Assembly (NCBI GenBank): GCA_028701945.1
Contig: JAQVPT010000069.1
Location: forward strand, 1-12,902
Source: Bacteroidales bacterium
GTDB taxonomy: Bacteria; Bacteroidota; Bacteroidia; Bacteroidales; ML635J-15
Length of the DNA stretch: 12,902 nucleotides
Direction: 5' to 3'
A model generated the notes under the pieces. That model saw only the letters and a list, made by a program, of their open reading frames with translations, was not told the DNA's origin and ran no database searches. Positions 5,618 to 12,258 of this stretch are shown one piece after another. The position numbers and the translations under genes are program-made. Position 1 is the first letter of the stretch. Every line of letters begins with the position of its first letter.

Positions 5618-5649
5618 CAAAAGTGAGTTTTTTTTCGAGGGTGTGCAAG
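5618..5649 (-). promoter_or_regulatory. Promoter candidate of the M23 peptidase gene
   Basis: The minus strand has CTTG (5649-5646), a 20-base spacer and CACTTTTG (5625-5618), each one base off the Bacteroidota consensus. Transcription would start just upstream of the GTG at 5596, supporting that start. Confidence 0.5.
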
Positions 5650-5740
5650 TTTTTTTTAGTTTTATTGAGTTAATTTTTATTTTTATTTTGCTTGGCTTAT
5701 TGATAATTTGGCGTTTAGAACTTGCTTATACAGATTACAG

Positions 5741-5812
5741 ATCACAAAATCACAGGATCACAGAATCACTGGATCACAGAATCTCAGTCCCACAAAATCA
5801 CAAAATCACAAA
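5741..5812. repeat. 8-base tandem repeat, nine units
   Basis: Nine contiguous 8-base units follow ATCACARR: ATCACAAA, ATCACAGG, ATCACAGA, ATCACTGG, ATCACAGA, ATCTCAGT, CCCACAAA, ATCACAAA, ATCACAAA. GATTACAG (5733-5740) may be a decayed tenth. The array lies between divergent genes. The reading frame passing through it is an accident of the repeat, since the outer-membrane protein starts only at 5886. Confidence 0.85.
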
Positions 5813-5869
5813 AAATACGAGTTTAAATAATTTGTTTGATGGATTTTTTATTTTTATTATTAAATATTG

Positions 5870-5877
5870 TATCTTTA
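5870..5877 (+). promoter_or_regulatory. -7 box candidate of the outer-membrane-like protein gene
   Basis: TATCTTTA matches TAnnTTTG at seven of eight positions but has no good -33 box. It is only 8 bases before the ATG at 5886 and 14 before the ATG at 5892, so the leader would be very short and the second ATG may be the one used. Confidence 0.3.
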
Positions 5878-5885
5878 CAAAAAAT

Positions 5886-6539
5886 ATGAAAATGAGGTAT
5901 TTGTTTTTAATATTAATGTTTGCTTTTGCTGGAGTATTTGCCAATGCTCAGGAAAATGAAACTTATTTTGGTGATGAAGGAATATTAATTAATCCCGATA
6001 CATCATATAGTATTTCAGAGTCTCCTTTATTTGATGCTAACCGTTTAGGTGTGCGATTTAGTGCCGGAACAATGTTCTCAAGTTCGTACGGCGGAATGCT
6101 TAGTTCGTATGCTGCACCTGAAGTGAATTATCGTTTAAACAATAAATTTTCTTTTTCTGTTGGTACGATGATGACTTCAACTACAATTCCATCATTCGTG
6201 TTGAACGAAGGTACAACTAATTCATTTATGGACAATAAGATGATGAGCTATTATATGTTTGCACGAGGTGAATATATGGTTAACGATAAATTGCGTATTC
6301 GATCAACAGCAGCTTTTGATGTTAGCCCAATGAATAACTCTAATACCAGATTGGCTTTTGGTTCTTTTGGATTTGATTATAAAGTTGGTGAAAATTCATT
6401 TATTTCTGCTGAGTTTGTTGTAAATAATGGTCGCTATTACAATCCTACTTATGGTAATATGCCTTTTGGCGGATTTGAGAGTCGTAGTATTAGACCTTTT
6501 GGAAATTCAATGTTTTCTGATCCATACACAGGGTGGTAA
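5886..6539 (+). CDS. Probable outer-membrane beta-barrel-like protein, function unknown
   Basis: The product has 217 residues from the ATG at 5886 (215 from the ATG at 5892). Residues 1-22 (MKMRYLFLILMFAFAGVFAN, then AQ) form a signal peptide, placing the mature protein in the periplasm or outer membrane. The mature part has short alternating strands with aromatic ends (RLGVRFSAGTMFS, PEVNYRLNNKFSFSVGTMM, MSYYMFARGEYMVNDKLRIR, AFGSFGFDYKVGENSFISAE), as in small beta-barrels. It is rich in Asn, Ser, Phe and Met. I do not recognise a named family; it resembles hypothetical Bacteroidota envelope proteins. The frame is open upstream of 5886, but that part translates the 8-base repeat array and lacks sense. 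The stop codon overlaps the start of the YgiQ gene. Confidence 0.75.
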   Translation: MKMRYLFLILMFAFAGVFANAQENETYFGDEGILINPDTSYSISESPLFDANRLGVRFSAGTMFSSSYGGMLSSYAAPEVNYRLNNKFSFSVGTMMTSTTIPSFVLNEGTTNSFMDNKMMSYYMFARGEYMVNDKLRIRSTAAFDVSPMNNSNTRLAFGSFGFDYKVGENSFISAEFVVNNGRYYNPTYGNMPFGGFESRSIRPFGNSMFSDPYTGW

Positions 6540-8362
6540 ACTCGGCTGAAAATAATTTAGCAACAATCTTTCCAACTACAATTAAAGAATTGAAATTAAC
6601 AGGGTGGGATTATATTGATATAATCCTTATTTCTGGTGATGCATTTGTTGATCATCCTTCTTTTGGAACAGCTGTTATTGCAAGATATTTATATGATTCT
6701 GGATTCCGTGTTGCGGTTATCCCTCAACCTAATTGGCAAGATGACCTACGAGATTTTAAAAAATTTGGAAAACCTCGTTTATTTTTTGGTGTTGCTGCCG
6801 GAAATATGGATTCAATGCTTAATCATTATACGGCTGGAAAACGCAAACGCTCTGAAGACGCATATACTCCAGGAGGTGAAATAGGTAAACGACCCGATTA
6901 TGCTACCGAAGTATATTCAAAAATATTGAAACAATTATTCCCAGATGTGCCTGTTGTTATTGGTGGGGTCGAAGCCTCTATGAGACGATTTGTACACTAT
7001 GATTATTGGAGTAATAAACTTTTTTCGTCAGTGCTCGAAACCTCTAATGCTAACTTGCTTGTTTACGGGATGGGTGAAAAAGCAATTGTCGAAATTGCGA
7101 AGGAGCTTAATGCTTCTGGCTCTATCTATAATTGCTTAAATATTAAACAAATAGCTTATCTTAGCGATAAAAGTGACGAAATTGAAAATGATGTTAAACT
7201 TTTTTCATATAAGGAAGTTTTGGCAGATAAACTAAAACACGCATCAAATTTTGTTCAAATTGAAAAAGAATCTAATTCAACTTCAAATCGCCGAATAATT
7301 CAGGATTTGAAAAACAAGCGTCTTGTCGTTAATCCTACAAATTCTGTTTTATTAGAAGACGAAATGGATAAGATATATTCGCTCGGATATACTCGATTGC
7401 CACATCCTAGATATGCTACAAAAAAAACTATTCCTGCTTACGAAATGATTAAAGATTCTGTTACAATGCACCGTGGCTGTTTTGGTGGATGTAGTTTTTG
7501 TACTATTTCGGCTCATCAGGGAAAACATATAAGCAGCAGGTCGCAAAAATCTATACTAAATGAGTTACAGCAAATAGCTAAAATGCCCGATTTTAAAGGA
7601 CACATTACTGATATAGGCGGACCTTCTGCAAATATGTACAAAATGAAAGGGATTGACCTTAAAATCTGTGACAAATGTACAAAGCCATCTTGTGTTTTTC
7701 CTGTTGTTTGTAAAAATTTGGACACTTCTCATAAACTACTTTCAGAGCTTTATACTGATGCTGCAAAAATTGAAGGGATTAATAAAATAAGTATCGGAAG
7801 CGGTATTCGATATGATTTGGCAATGCACAAAACTAATAATCGAGAGACAGATAAGGATAATAGAAGGTATCTTGAATTATTAATATCGAGGTTTGTGTCT
7901 GGTAGATTAAAAGTTGCACCCGAACATAGCTCTACTAAAGTGCTAAAGTTAATGCGAAAAATGAATTTTGGGCAATTTAGAGATTTTGAGCAATTATTTC
8001 GTCAAATAAATCAAAAATTCGATTTAAATCAACAGTTGATACCTTATTTTATATCAGGACATCCAGGATGTACAGAGTACGATATGGCAGAACTCGCTAT
8101 CGAAACAAAAAATATGGGCTTTAAACTTGAACAAGTTCAGGCTTTTACTCCAACGCCTATGACTTTGGCTACTGTTATGTTCTACACTGGAATTAACCCT
8201 TATTCTGGACAAAAAGTCTATGTCGCAAAAGACAAAATCCAAAAAGAAAAGCAGCTAAGCTATTTCTTTTGGTATAAACCTGAAAATCGTAAAAGAATAA
8301 TTCAAAGTCTCAAAAGTGCAGGTCGCAAAGACTTAATCGATGGGTTTCTGAATAAACATTAG
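6533..8362 (+). CDS. ygiQ: YgiQ family radical SAM protein (UPF0313)
   Basis: The product has 609 residues, shorter than the roughly 740 of E. coli YgiQ but within the usual range for the phylum. Residues 12-49 (FPTTIKELKLTGWD, GDAFVDHPSFG) and 141-159 (VVIGGVEASMRRFVHYDYW) match the N-terminal domain. Residues 313-323 (HRGCFGGCSFC) provide C316, C320 and C323, the CX3CX2C motif that binds the 4Fe-4S cluster used to cleave S-adenosylmethionine. A second Cys group (KICDKCTKPSC) follows, and the C-terminal part includes VAPEHSS and TPTPMTLAT. The reaction catalysed by this family is unknown. Translation begins at GTG 6533; no suitable ATG exists without losing the conserved N-terminus. This GTG lies inside the end of the preceding envelope protein gene (7-base overlap), so translational coupling is likely despite no obvious functional link. 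Confidence 0.92.
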   Translation: MVNSAENNLATIFPTTIKELKLTGWDYIDIILISGDAFVDHPSFGTAVIARYLYDSGFRVAVIPQPNWQDDLRDFKKFGKPRLFFGVAAGNMDSMLNHYTAGKRKRSEDAYTPGGEIGKRPDYATEVYSKILKQLFPDVPVVIGGVEASMRRFVHYDYWSNKLFSSVLETSNANLLVYGMGEKAIVEIAKELNASGSIYNCLNIKQIAYLSDKSDEIENDVKLFSYKEVLADKLKHASNFVQIEKESNSTSNRRIIQDLKNKRLVVNPTNSVLLEDEMDKIYSLGYTRLPHPRYATKKTIPAYEMIKDSVTMHRGCFGGCSFCTISAHQGKHISSRSQKSILNELQQIAKMPDFKGHITDIGGPSANMYKMKGIDLKICDKCTKPSCVFPVVCKNLDTSHKLLSELYTDAAKIEGINKISIGSGIRYDLAMHKTNNRETDKDNRRYLELLISRFVSGRLKVAPEHSSTKVLKLMRKMNFGQFRDFEQLFRQINQKFDLNQQLIPYFISGHPGCTEYDMAELAIETKNMGFKLEQVQAFTPTPMTLATVMFYTGINPYSGQKVYVAKDKIQKEKQLSYFFWYKPENRKRIIQSLKSAGRKDLIDGFLNKH

Positions 8363-8503
8363 GAACTATTCCTTTGTTTACATATTTGATTAAAAGCTCA
8401 TAACCTTCTGTTGGTCAGATATATGTTTGTGAGAGTTTGAAGATGAATAGCTTAGTTTTGATAAATATTTGTATTTTAATGCCTCAAGATAGTAAATAAT
8501 ATT

Positions 8504-8511
8504 TATTTTTG
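8504..8511 (+). promoter_or_regulatory. -7 box candidate of the 214-residue envelope protein gene
   Basis: TATTTTTG fits TAnnTTTG exactly, 59 bases before the ATG at 8571. No TTTG is found at the expected -33 spacing. Confidence 0.4.
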
Positions 8512-8533
8512 AAATAAATTATAGTGGTTTATA

Positions 8534-8547
8534 GTTTATTAATAAAC
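8534..8547. promoter_or_regulatory. 14-base perfect palindrome in the 5' leader
   Basis: GTTTATTAATAAAC is identical on both strands and lies between the candidate -7 box and the start codon of the envelope protein gene. It could be an operator, but AT-rich palindromes arise readily in such DNA. The rest of the 208-base gap (8363-8570) shows only a weak hairpin, AGGAA-CTA-TTCCT at 8361-8373, beside the YgiQ stop. Confidence 0.35.
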
Positions 8548-8570
8548 AATACTATTACTGAAATCGCAAT

Positions 8571-9215
8571 ATGAAAAATGTCGTTTTAAAAATATTAGTT
8601 GCCTGTATAATTGTCATGATGTCAAGCACTTTGTTGATGTCGCAATCTACTTTGCAATTAAAGCTGTCTGGATTAGGCGTGCATCCTTTTAAAGAAAAAA
8701 ACAGCCATTTATTCGAAAACAGAATAGATGCAAATGGGATATTTATTGCTGAACCGGGTTTAATTTTATCTTTTGAAAATTTTTTACGCAGCGATACATT
8801 TGCATGGCGAGGAATGTTTGGCTTCTTTTCGGATGCAGCTTCAAAACCGTCAATATTTTTACATCTAGGAGTCAAACAAAGAATTATTCAAATATGGAGA
8901 AATTCACTTAGTATATGTGTGGGGGGTAATCTTTATGGGCGTGATTCGTGGAGTACTATTCCTGGATATATTACAGATAATTCGTGGAGTGCAAATGGCG
9001 ATTGGGAATATAAACTCGGTATTATGGCAGAGCTTGAATATGCTTTGTTTTTAAATGATAACAATGATATTACACTTTCTGTAATTTATGGGCACCAGCC
9101 AAACACATTTACATTTACTGTGGGTTATAAATACTGGCTTTCTTCAATTATCAAAAATCCAAAAAAATGTGGATCTTGCCCTTTTCAGAAGACAAGTAAG
9201 CATTGGAAACCATAA
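8571..9215 (+). CDS. Probable outer-membrane beta-barrel protein with CxxC tail, function unknown
   Basis: A 214-residue protein. Residues 1-25 (basic MKNVVLK, then a hydrophobic stretch ending LLMSQ) are a signal peptide. The mature part alternates strands with aromatic residues (LILSFENFLRSDTFAWRGMFGFFSD, SIFLHLGVKQRIIQIW, SLSICVGGNLYGRDSW, WEYKLGIMAELEYALFL, DITLSVIYGHQPN, FTFTVGYKYWL), consistent with a small eight-stranded barrel whose last strand ends at residue 190. After it comes a basic, hydrophilic tail of about 24 residues with KKCGSCPF (C198, C201), unusual because barrels normally end on the final strand. I recognise no named family. The gene stands alone: 208 bases after ygiQ and 346 bases before etfB, all in the same direction. 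Confidence 0.72.
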   Translation: MKNVVLKILVACIIVMMSSTLLMSQSTLQLKLSGLGVHPFKEKNSHLFENRIDANGIFIAEPGLILSFENFLRSDTFAWRGMFGFFSDAASKPSIFLHLGVKQRIIQIWRNSLSICVGGNLYGRDSWSTIPGYITDNSWSANGDWEYKLGIMAELEYALFLNDNNDITLSVIYGHQPNTFTFTVGYKYWLSSIIKNPKKCGSCPFQKTSKHWKP

Positions 9216-9270
9216 TTGTAATAATGAGATTAGACTTTCGTTTACTCTTTAAAGATTTAAACTAAACAGA

Positions 9271-9466
9271 GCAAAGGCATACTTTTTTGTCAAAATAATT
9301 TCAAATATTTTGCATTACTTTTGAGTTTGAAAGACTCATTTATTTTAATCTTTGACTGAACGTAGTGAAAGTAAAGGGTTAAAACGTGCTGAAGAATCTC
9401 TTTTGGCGTGTGTTTTTGGTGCGTTTGCAGCCCAAAAATCATGACAAAAGAAAAGTATGCGTTTGC
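9271..9466. mobile_element. 196-base element with terminal inverted repeats and nested hairpins (MITE-like candidate)
   Basis: The left end (9271-9292, starting GCAAAGGCATAC) is the inverse of the right end (9442-9466, ending GTATGCGTTTGC), with one mismatch and a 3-base difference in the T-tract. Inside lie three further stem-loops: TGAGT/ACTCA (9322-9338), an imperfect 15-base stem (9343-9357 with 9370-9384, 12 matches) and TTTTTGG/CCAAAAA (9413-9438). No open reading frame of note and no obvious target-site duplication are present. It is most of the 346-base gap between the envelope protein gene and etfB. It could be a non-autonomous mobile element or a structured RNA; the sequence does not decide. 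Confidence 0.5.
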
Positions 9467-9487
9467 CCCGTATAAAATTGAAATGAT

Positions 9488-9506
9488 AATTGGGATTGAT
9501 CCAATT
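9488..9506. promoter_or_regulatory. Inverted repeat over the -33 region of the etf promoter
   Basis: AATTGG (9488-9493) and CCAATT (9501-9506) are perfect inverse arms separated by GATTGAT. They cover the -33 box and half of the spacer of the etfB promoter, a good place for a repressor or activator site. No regulator gene is adjacent. Confidence 0.4.
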
Positions 9507-9521
9507 TTAAAATTATCTTTG
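9489..9521 (+). promoter_or_regulatory. Bacteroidota-type promoter of the etfBA operon
   Basis: ATTG (9489-9492, one base off TTTG), a 21-base spacer, and an exact -7 box TATCTTTG (9514-9521). The leader to the etfB ATG at 9562 would be about 35 bases. Confidence 0.7.
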
Positions 9522-9561
9522 CAGATTATTTATGAATTTACGTTAAATTAAAATAATTATT

Positions 9562-10311
9562 ATGAAAATTTTAGTTTGTATTGGAAATGTCCCAGATACA
9601 ACCACTAAGATCCGTTTTGATGAGCAGATGAAAAATCTTGATACAAACGGAGTTCAATGGGTTATAAATCCATGGGATGAATTAGCATTGACCAAAGCTC
9701 TTGAAATAAAAGAGCAATCTAATGGGAAAATCGAAAAAGTATCAATTATTAATGTAGGGAAAGCCGATGCGGAACCAACTCTCAGAAAAGCCCTTGCAAT
9801 TGGCGCAGACGATGCTTTTAGAATCGATGCCGATCCTGTTGATGCTTATTTTATTGCAGCTCAAATTGCCGAAGTCGCTAAACAAGAAAAATTTGATATA
9901 GTATTTGCAGGAAAAGAATCCAGTGATTTTAATGATGCTGCTATTGGTAGTATGATAGCTGAATTTATGGATATCAATTCTGTCTCGGCGGTAACTTCAT
10001 TCGAATTAGCTGATGGTAATATTAGCTTGAAAAGAGAAATTGACGGCGGGAAGGAAACGATTTCGGTAAAAACGCCTTTTGTTGCAATTGTTCAAAAAGG
10101 CATTTGTATTAATCCGCGAATTGCTGCAATGCGTGGGATTATGATGGCACGTACGAAGCCTATCAAGGTTTCTCCTGCTATTGAGACAGAAACTCTTATT
10201 GAGTACCAAAAATTTGATCTGCCTCAACCAAAAGCAGCTTGTAAAATTATCGACCCCGAAGAAACTGATAAATTGGTCGATTTGCTACATGGTGAAGCAA
10301 AAGTCATTTAA
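9562..10311 (+). CDS. etfB: Electron transfer flavoprotein beta subunit
   Basis: A 249-residue protein of normal length for the family. The start MKILVCIGNVPDTTTKI, the NPWDELALTKALE stretch (36-48), the loop around NVGKADAEPTLRKALAIGAD (64-83) and the nucleotide-binding region FAGKESSDFNDAAIGSMIAE (115-134) identify EtfB. It forms a cytoplasmic heterodimer with EtfA, contributes to the flavin site, and passes electrons between acyl-CoA dehydrogenase-type partners and the respiratory or fermentative chain. The partner gene follows 39 bases downstream. No acyl-CoA dehydrogenase, ETF-quinone oxidoreductase or nif/fix gene is in view, so the electron donor is unknown and whether the complex bifurcates cannot be decided here. 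Expression is probably from the promoter at 9489-9521. Confidence 0.95.
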   Translation: MKILVCIGNVPDTTTKIRFDEQMKNLDTNGVQWVINPWDELALTKALEIKEQSNGKIEKVSIINVGKADAEPTLRKALAIGADDAFRIDADPVDAYFIAAQIAEVAKQEKFDIVFAGKESSDFNDAAIGSMIAEFMDINSVSAVTSFELADGNISLKREIDGGKETISVKTPFVAIVQKGICINPRIAAMRGIMMARTKPIKVSPAIETETLIEYQKFDLPQPKAACKIIDPEETDKLVDLLHGEAKVI

Positions 10312-10350
10312 TGTGATTTAAAAACAATTAAAAATTTAAAAATTAATGTT

Positions 10351-11319
10351 ATGTCAATTATAGTTTTTTCAGAAAACAGAAACGGAAAACTCAAGAAAAA
10401 CAGCATAGAGGCAGTTGTATATGCACAAAGTATCGCAGCAGCGACATCTAAACCTGTTGTTGCAGTTTCTGTTGGAAATGTCGATGACCAAGAACTCGCA
10501 CTATTAGCAAAATACGGTGCAACAAAAATAGTTTCGGTTACAGACCAAAACTGGCTCGCTCATGATAGCCGTGAATACACAAAACTTGTCGCCGAAATTT
10601 CCGAAAAAGAAAATGCGGATACTATTTTATTTAGTCACTCCAATATGGGTAAAGCAATTGCTCCACGTTTATCTGTTAGATTAAAAGCAGGTCTTATTAG
10701 TGGTGTTGTAGCTCTTCCTGAGTCTTTTGCACCAATTACTGTTAAACGAAAAGCATACAACGGAGCAGCGTTTCAGCTCGTTACTGTAAAATCAGATAAA
10801 GCAATATTAACACTTAATCCAAACTCATGTGCGATTAAAGAAAATCCTGTAAGCCTTAATATTGAACCCTACACTCCTCAGACAGCATATAATGCAGAAA
10901 CAAAAATTGAATCAGTTGATGTTGTTACAGGAAAGGTTATTTTGACCGAAGCAAATATTGTTGTTTCTGGTGGTAGAGGATTAAAATCAGGCGATAATTG
11001 GAATCTTATTGAAGATTTAGCTACTGTGTTAAACGCTGGACTTGCATGCTCACGACCAGTTTCAGATGAAGGCTGGAGGTCTCACGAAGAACATGTCGGA
11101 CAAACTGGTAAAATTATTGCTCCTGATCTTTATATTGCAGTTGGCATATCTGGTGCAATTCAACATATTGGAGGCGTATCAGGTTCAAAAGTAATTGTTG
11201 CTATTGATAAAGACAAAGATGCTCCTATTTTTAAATATGCCGATTATGGTATAGTCGGAGATGCTTTTGCTGTAATGCCAAAAATGATAGAATCTTTTAA
11301 AAAGTTTAAAAATTCATAA
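10351..11319 (+). CDS. etfA: Electron transfer flavoprotein alpha subunit
   Basis: A 322-residue protein of normal length. The N-terminal domain (1-190) has the ETF fold (SIIVFSENRNGKLKKNS at the start). The C-terminal FAD-binding domain shows SGGRGLKSGDNW (206-217), SRPVSDEGW (234-242), GQTGK (250-254), GISGAIQH (265-272) and the AIDKDKDAPIFKYADYGIVG stretch (284-303), all in the expected order, so the FAD site looks intact. It pairs with EtfB. The 39-base AT-rich gap to etfB has no promoter signal, so the two are co-transcribed. No Shine-Dalgarno sequence precedes the ATG. A strong intrinsic terminator follows 24 bases after the stop, making this a two-gene operon. Confidence 0.96.
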   Translation: MSIIVFSENRNGKLKKNSIEAVVYAQSIAAATSKPVVAVSVGNVDDQELALLAKYGATKIVSVTDQNWLAHDSREYTKLVAEISEKENADTILFSHSNMGKAIAPRLSVRLKAGLISGVVALPESFAPITVKRKAYNGAAFQLVTVKSDKAILTLNPNSCAIKENPVSLNIEPYTPQTAYNAETKIESVDVVTGKVILTEANIVVSGGRGLKSGDNWNLIEDLATVLNAGLACSRPVSDEGWRSHEEHVGQTGKIIAPDLYIAVGISGAIQHIGGVSGSKVIVAIDKDKDAPIFKYADYGIVGDAFAVMPKMIESFKKFKNS

Positions 11320-11343
11320 TACTAGGATTTATTAATAATGTTA

Positions 11344-11375
11344 AACGCTAACAATTTTTGTTGGCGTTTTTTTTT
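11344..11375 (+). terminator. Intrinsic terminator of the etfBA operon
   Basis: AACGCTAACAA (11344-11354) pairs over 11 positions (one G-U) with TTGTTGGCGTT (11358-11368) around a 3-base loop, followed by T to 11375. The remaining bases to 11508 show nothing beyond a 7-of-8 match to a -7 box (TATCTTTT, 11455-11462). Confidence 0.9.
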
Positions 11376-11508
11376 ATGGCTAATGTGTTTGATATGAGGA
11401 GGTGTTTATCAGTTTTAGCAAATACTAATCAAAGTATCACAAAATTACGGTTAATATCTTTTATTAAATAATACCACTCTATAAGGTTTATTTTATTTAT
11501 TTTGAATT

Positions 11509-12144
11509 ATGGATTTACGCTATCTCGTCATAGAGGGGAATATAGGGACTGGTAAAACATCACTTTGCCTAAAAATTGCTGAACAACGCAGTGCTAAAAT
11601 AATTTTAGAGCAGTTTGCCGATAATCCTTTTTTGCCCAAGTTTTACAAAGATCCCGATCGATATTCTTTTCCCCTTGAGCTGTCGTTTTTGGCAGATAGA
11701 TATAACCAATTGAAAAAGAATCTTGATAACTTTGACCTGTTTAGCGAATTAGTAGTAGCAGACTACTTTTTTATGAAATCTTTAATTTTTTCATCATCAA
11801 CGCTTCAAGAAGATGAATACAGGCTTTATCGACAATTATTTGATATTATTTACGGCTCATTGCCGAAACCCGATTTGTATGTATATTTGCATAAATCTGT
11901 TGATAAATTGATGGAAAACATTAAGATTAGAGGCCGAGAATATGAACAAAATATCACTTATGATTATCTGAAAAATATCGAAAACGGATACTTTAAGTTC
12001 TTTAAACAGCAAAAAGAACTTAAAATTTTGGTTGTTGACACAAATTTACTTGATTTTGTTAATAATGAGGATGATTACATAAGCCTTGTAAATACTATAT
12101 TTGATGGCGATTATGTGAAAGGGATTAACAGAATTGTGTTTTAA
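11509..12144 (+). CDS. Deoxynucleoside kinase (dNK family)
   Basis: A 211-residue protein. Residues 10-18 (GNIGTGKTS) are the P-loop. ILEQFADNPFLPKFYKDPDR (32-51) contains the catalytic-base candidate E34, and YSFPLELSFLADRYNQL (52-68) lines the nucleoside pocket in this family. VVADYFFMKSLIFSSS (82-97) replaces the canonical DRS region. RGREYEQ (141-147) is the Arg-rich LID that clamps the phosphates. The reaction is ATP-dependent phosphorylation of a deoxynucleoside to its monophosphate for salvage, in the cytoplasm; purine or pyrimidine preference cannot be read with confidence. In many Bacteroidota relatives this domain follows a folate-pathway kinase (HPPK); here it stands alone behind the etf terminator with its own 5' region and no Shine-Dalgarno sequence. 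Confidence 0.88.
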   Translation: MDLRYLVIEGNIGTGKTSLCLKIAEQRSAKIILEQFADNPFLPKFYKDPDRYSFPLELSFLADRYNQLKKNLDNFDLFSELVVADYFFMKSLIFSSSTLQEDEYRLYRQLFDIIYGSLPKPDLYVYLHKSVDKLMENIKIRGREYEQNITYDYLKNIENGYFKFFKQQKELKILVVDTNLLDFVNNEDDYISLVNTIFDGDYVKGINRIVF

Positions 12145-12167
12145 AATGTAAAAAGTATTAGAATAGT

Positions 12168-12199
12168 ATTGTTTTTTATCAAAATCATTATTATTTTTG
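12168..12199 (+). promoter_or_regulatory. Promoter candidate of the lipoprotein gene
   Basis: ATTG (12168-12171), a 20-base spacer and an exact -7 box TATTTTTG (12192-12199). The leader to the ATG at 12259 would be about 50 bases. Confidence 0.65.
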
Positions 12200-12258
12200 C
12201 ATTATCGTATTTTTACGTGTGAAAGGAAAAAAATGTTAAATTATAAAATGAATAAATT

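Noticed and set aside
5741..5812. CRISPR array
   Set aside because: The unit is 8 bases with no unique spacers and there are no cas genes; it is a simple tandem repeat.
5598..5885. Upstream extension of the outer-membrane-like protein by 96 residues
   Set aside because: It translates the 8-base repeat array and overlaps the peptidase promoter; the signal peptide begins only at 5886.
8555..8875. Minus-strand 106-residue frame
   Set aside because: Antisense to the envelope protein gene with its signal peptide; no family resemblance.
9442..9500. Short plus-strand frame starting MTKEKYAFAPYK
   Set aside because: It begins within the right inverted repeat of the 196-base element and ends at a stop within 20 codons or so; it is more likely element sequence than a gene.
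9562..11319. fixAB genes of a nitrogen-fixation electron pathway
   Set aside because: No fixC, fixX or nif genes are adjacent and a terminator follows at once; the general ETF annotation is safer.
11394..11471. 25-codon frame starting with an ATG after the etf terminator
   Set aside because: Too short, with no promoter, ribosome binding site or recognisable sequence.
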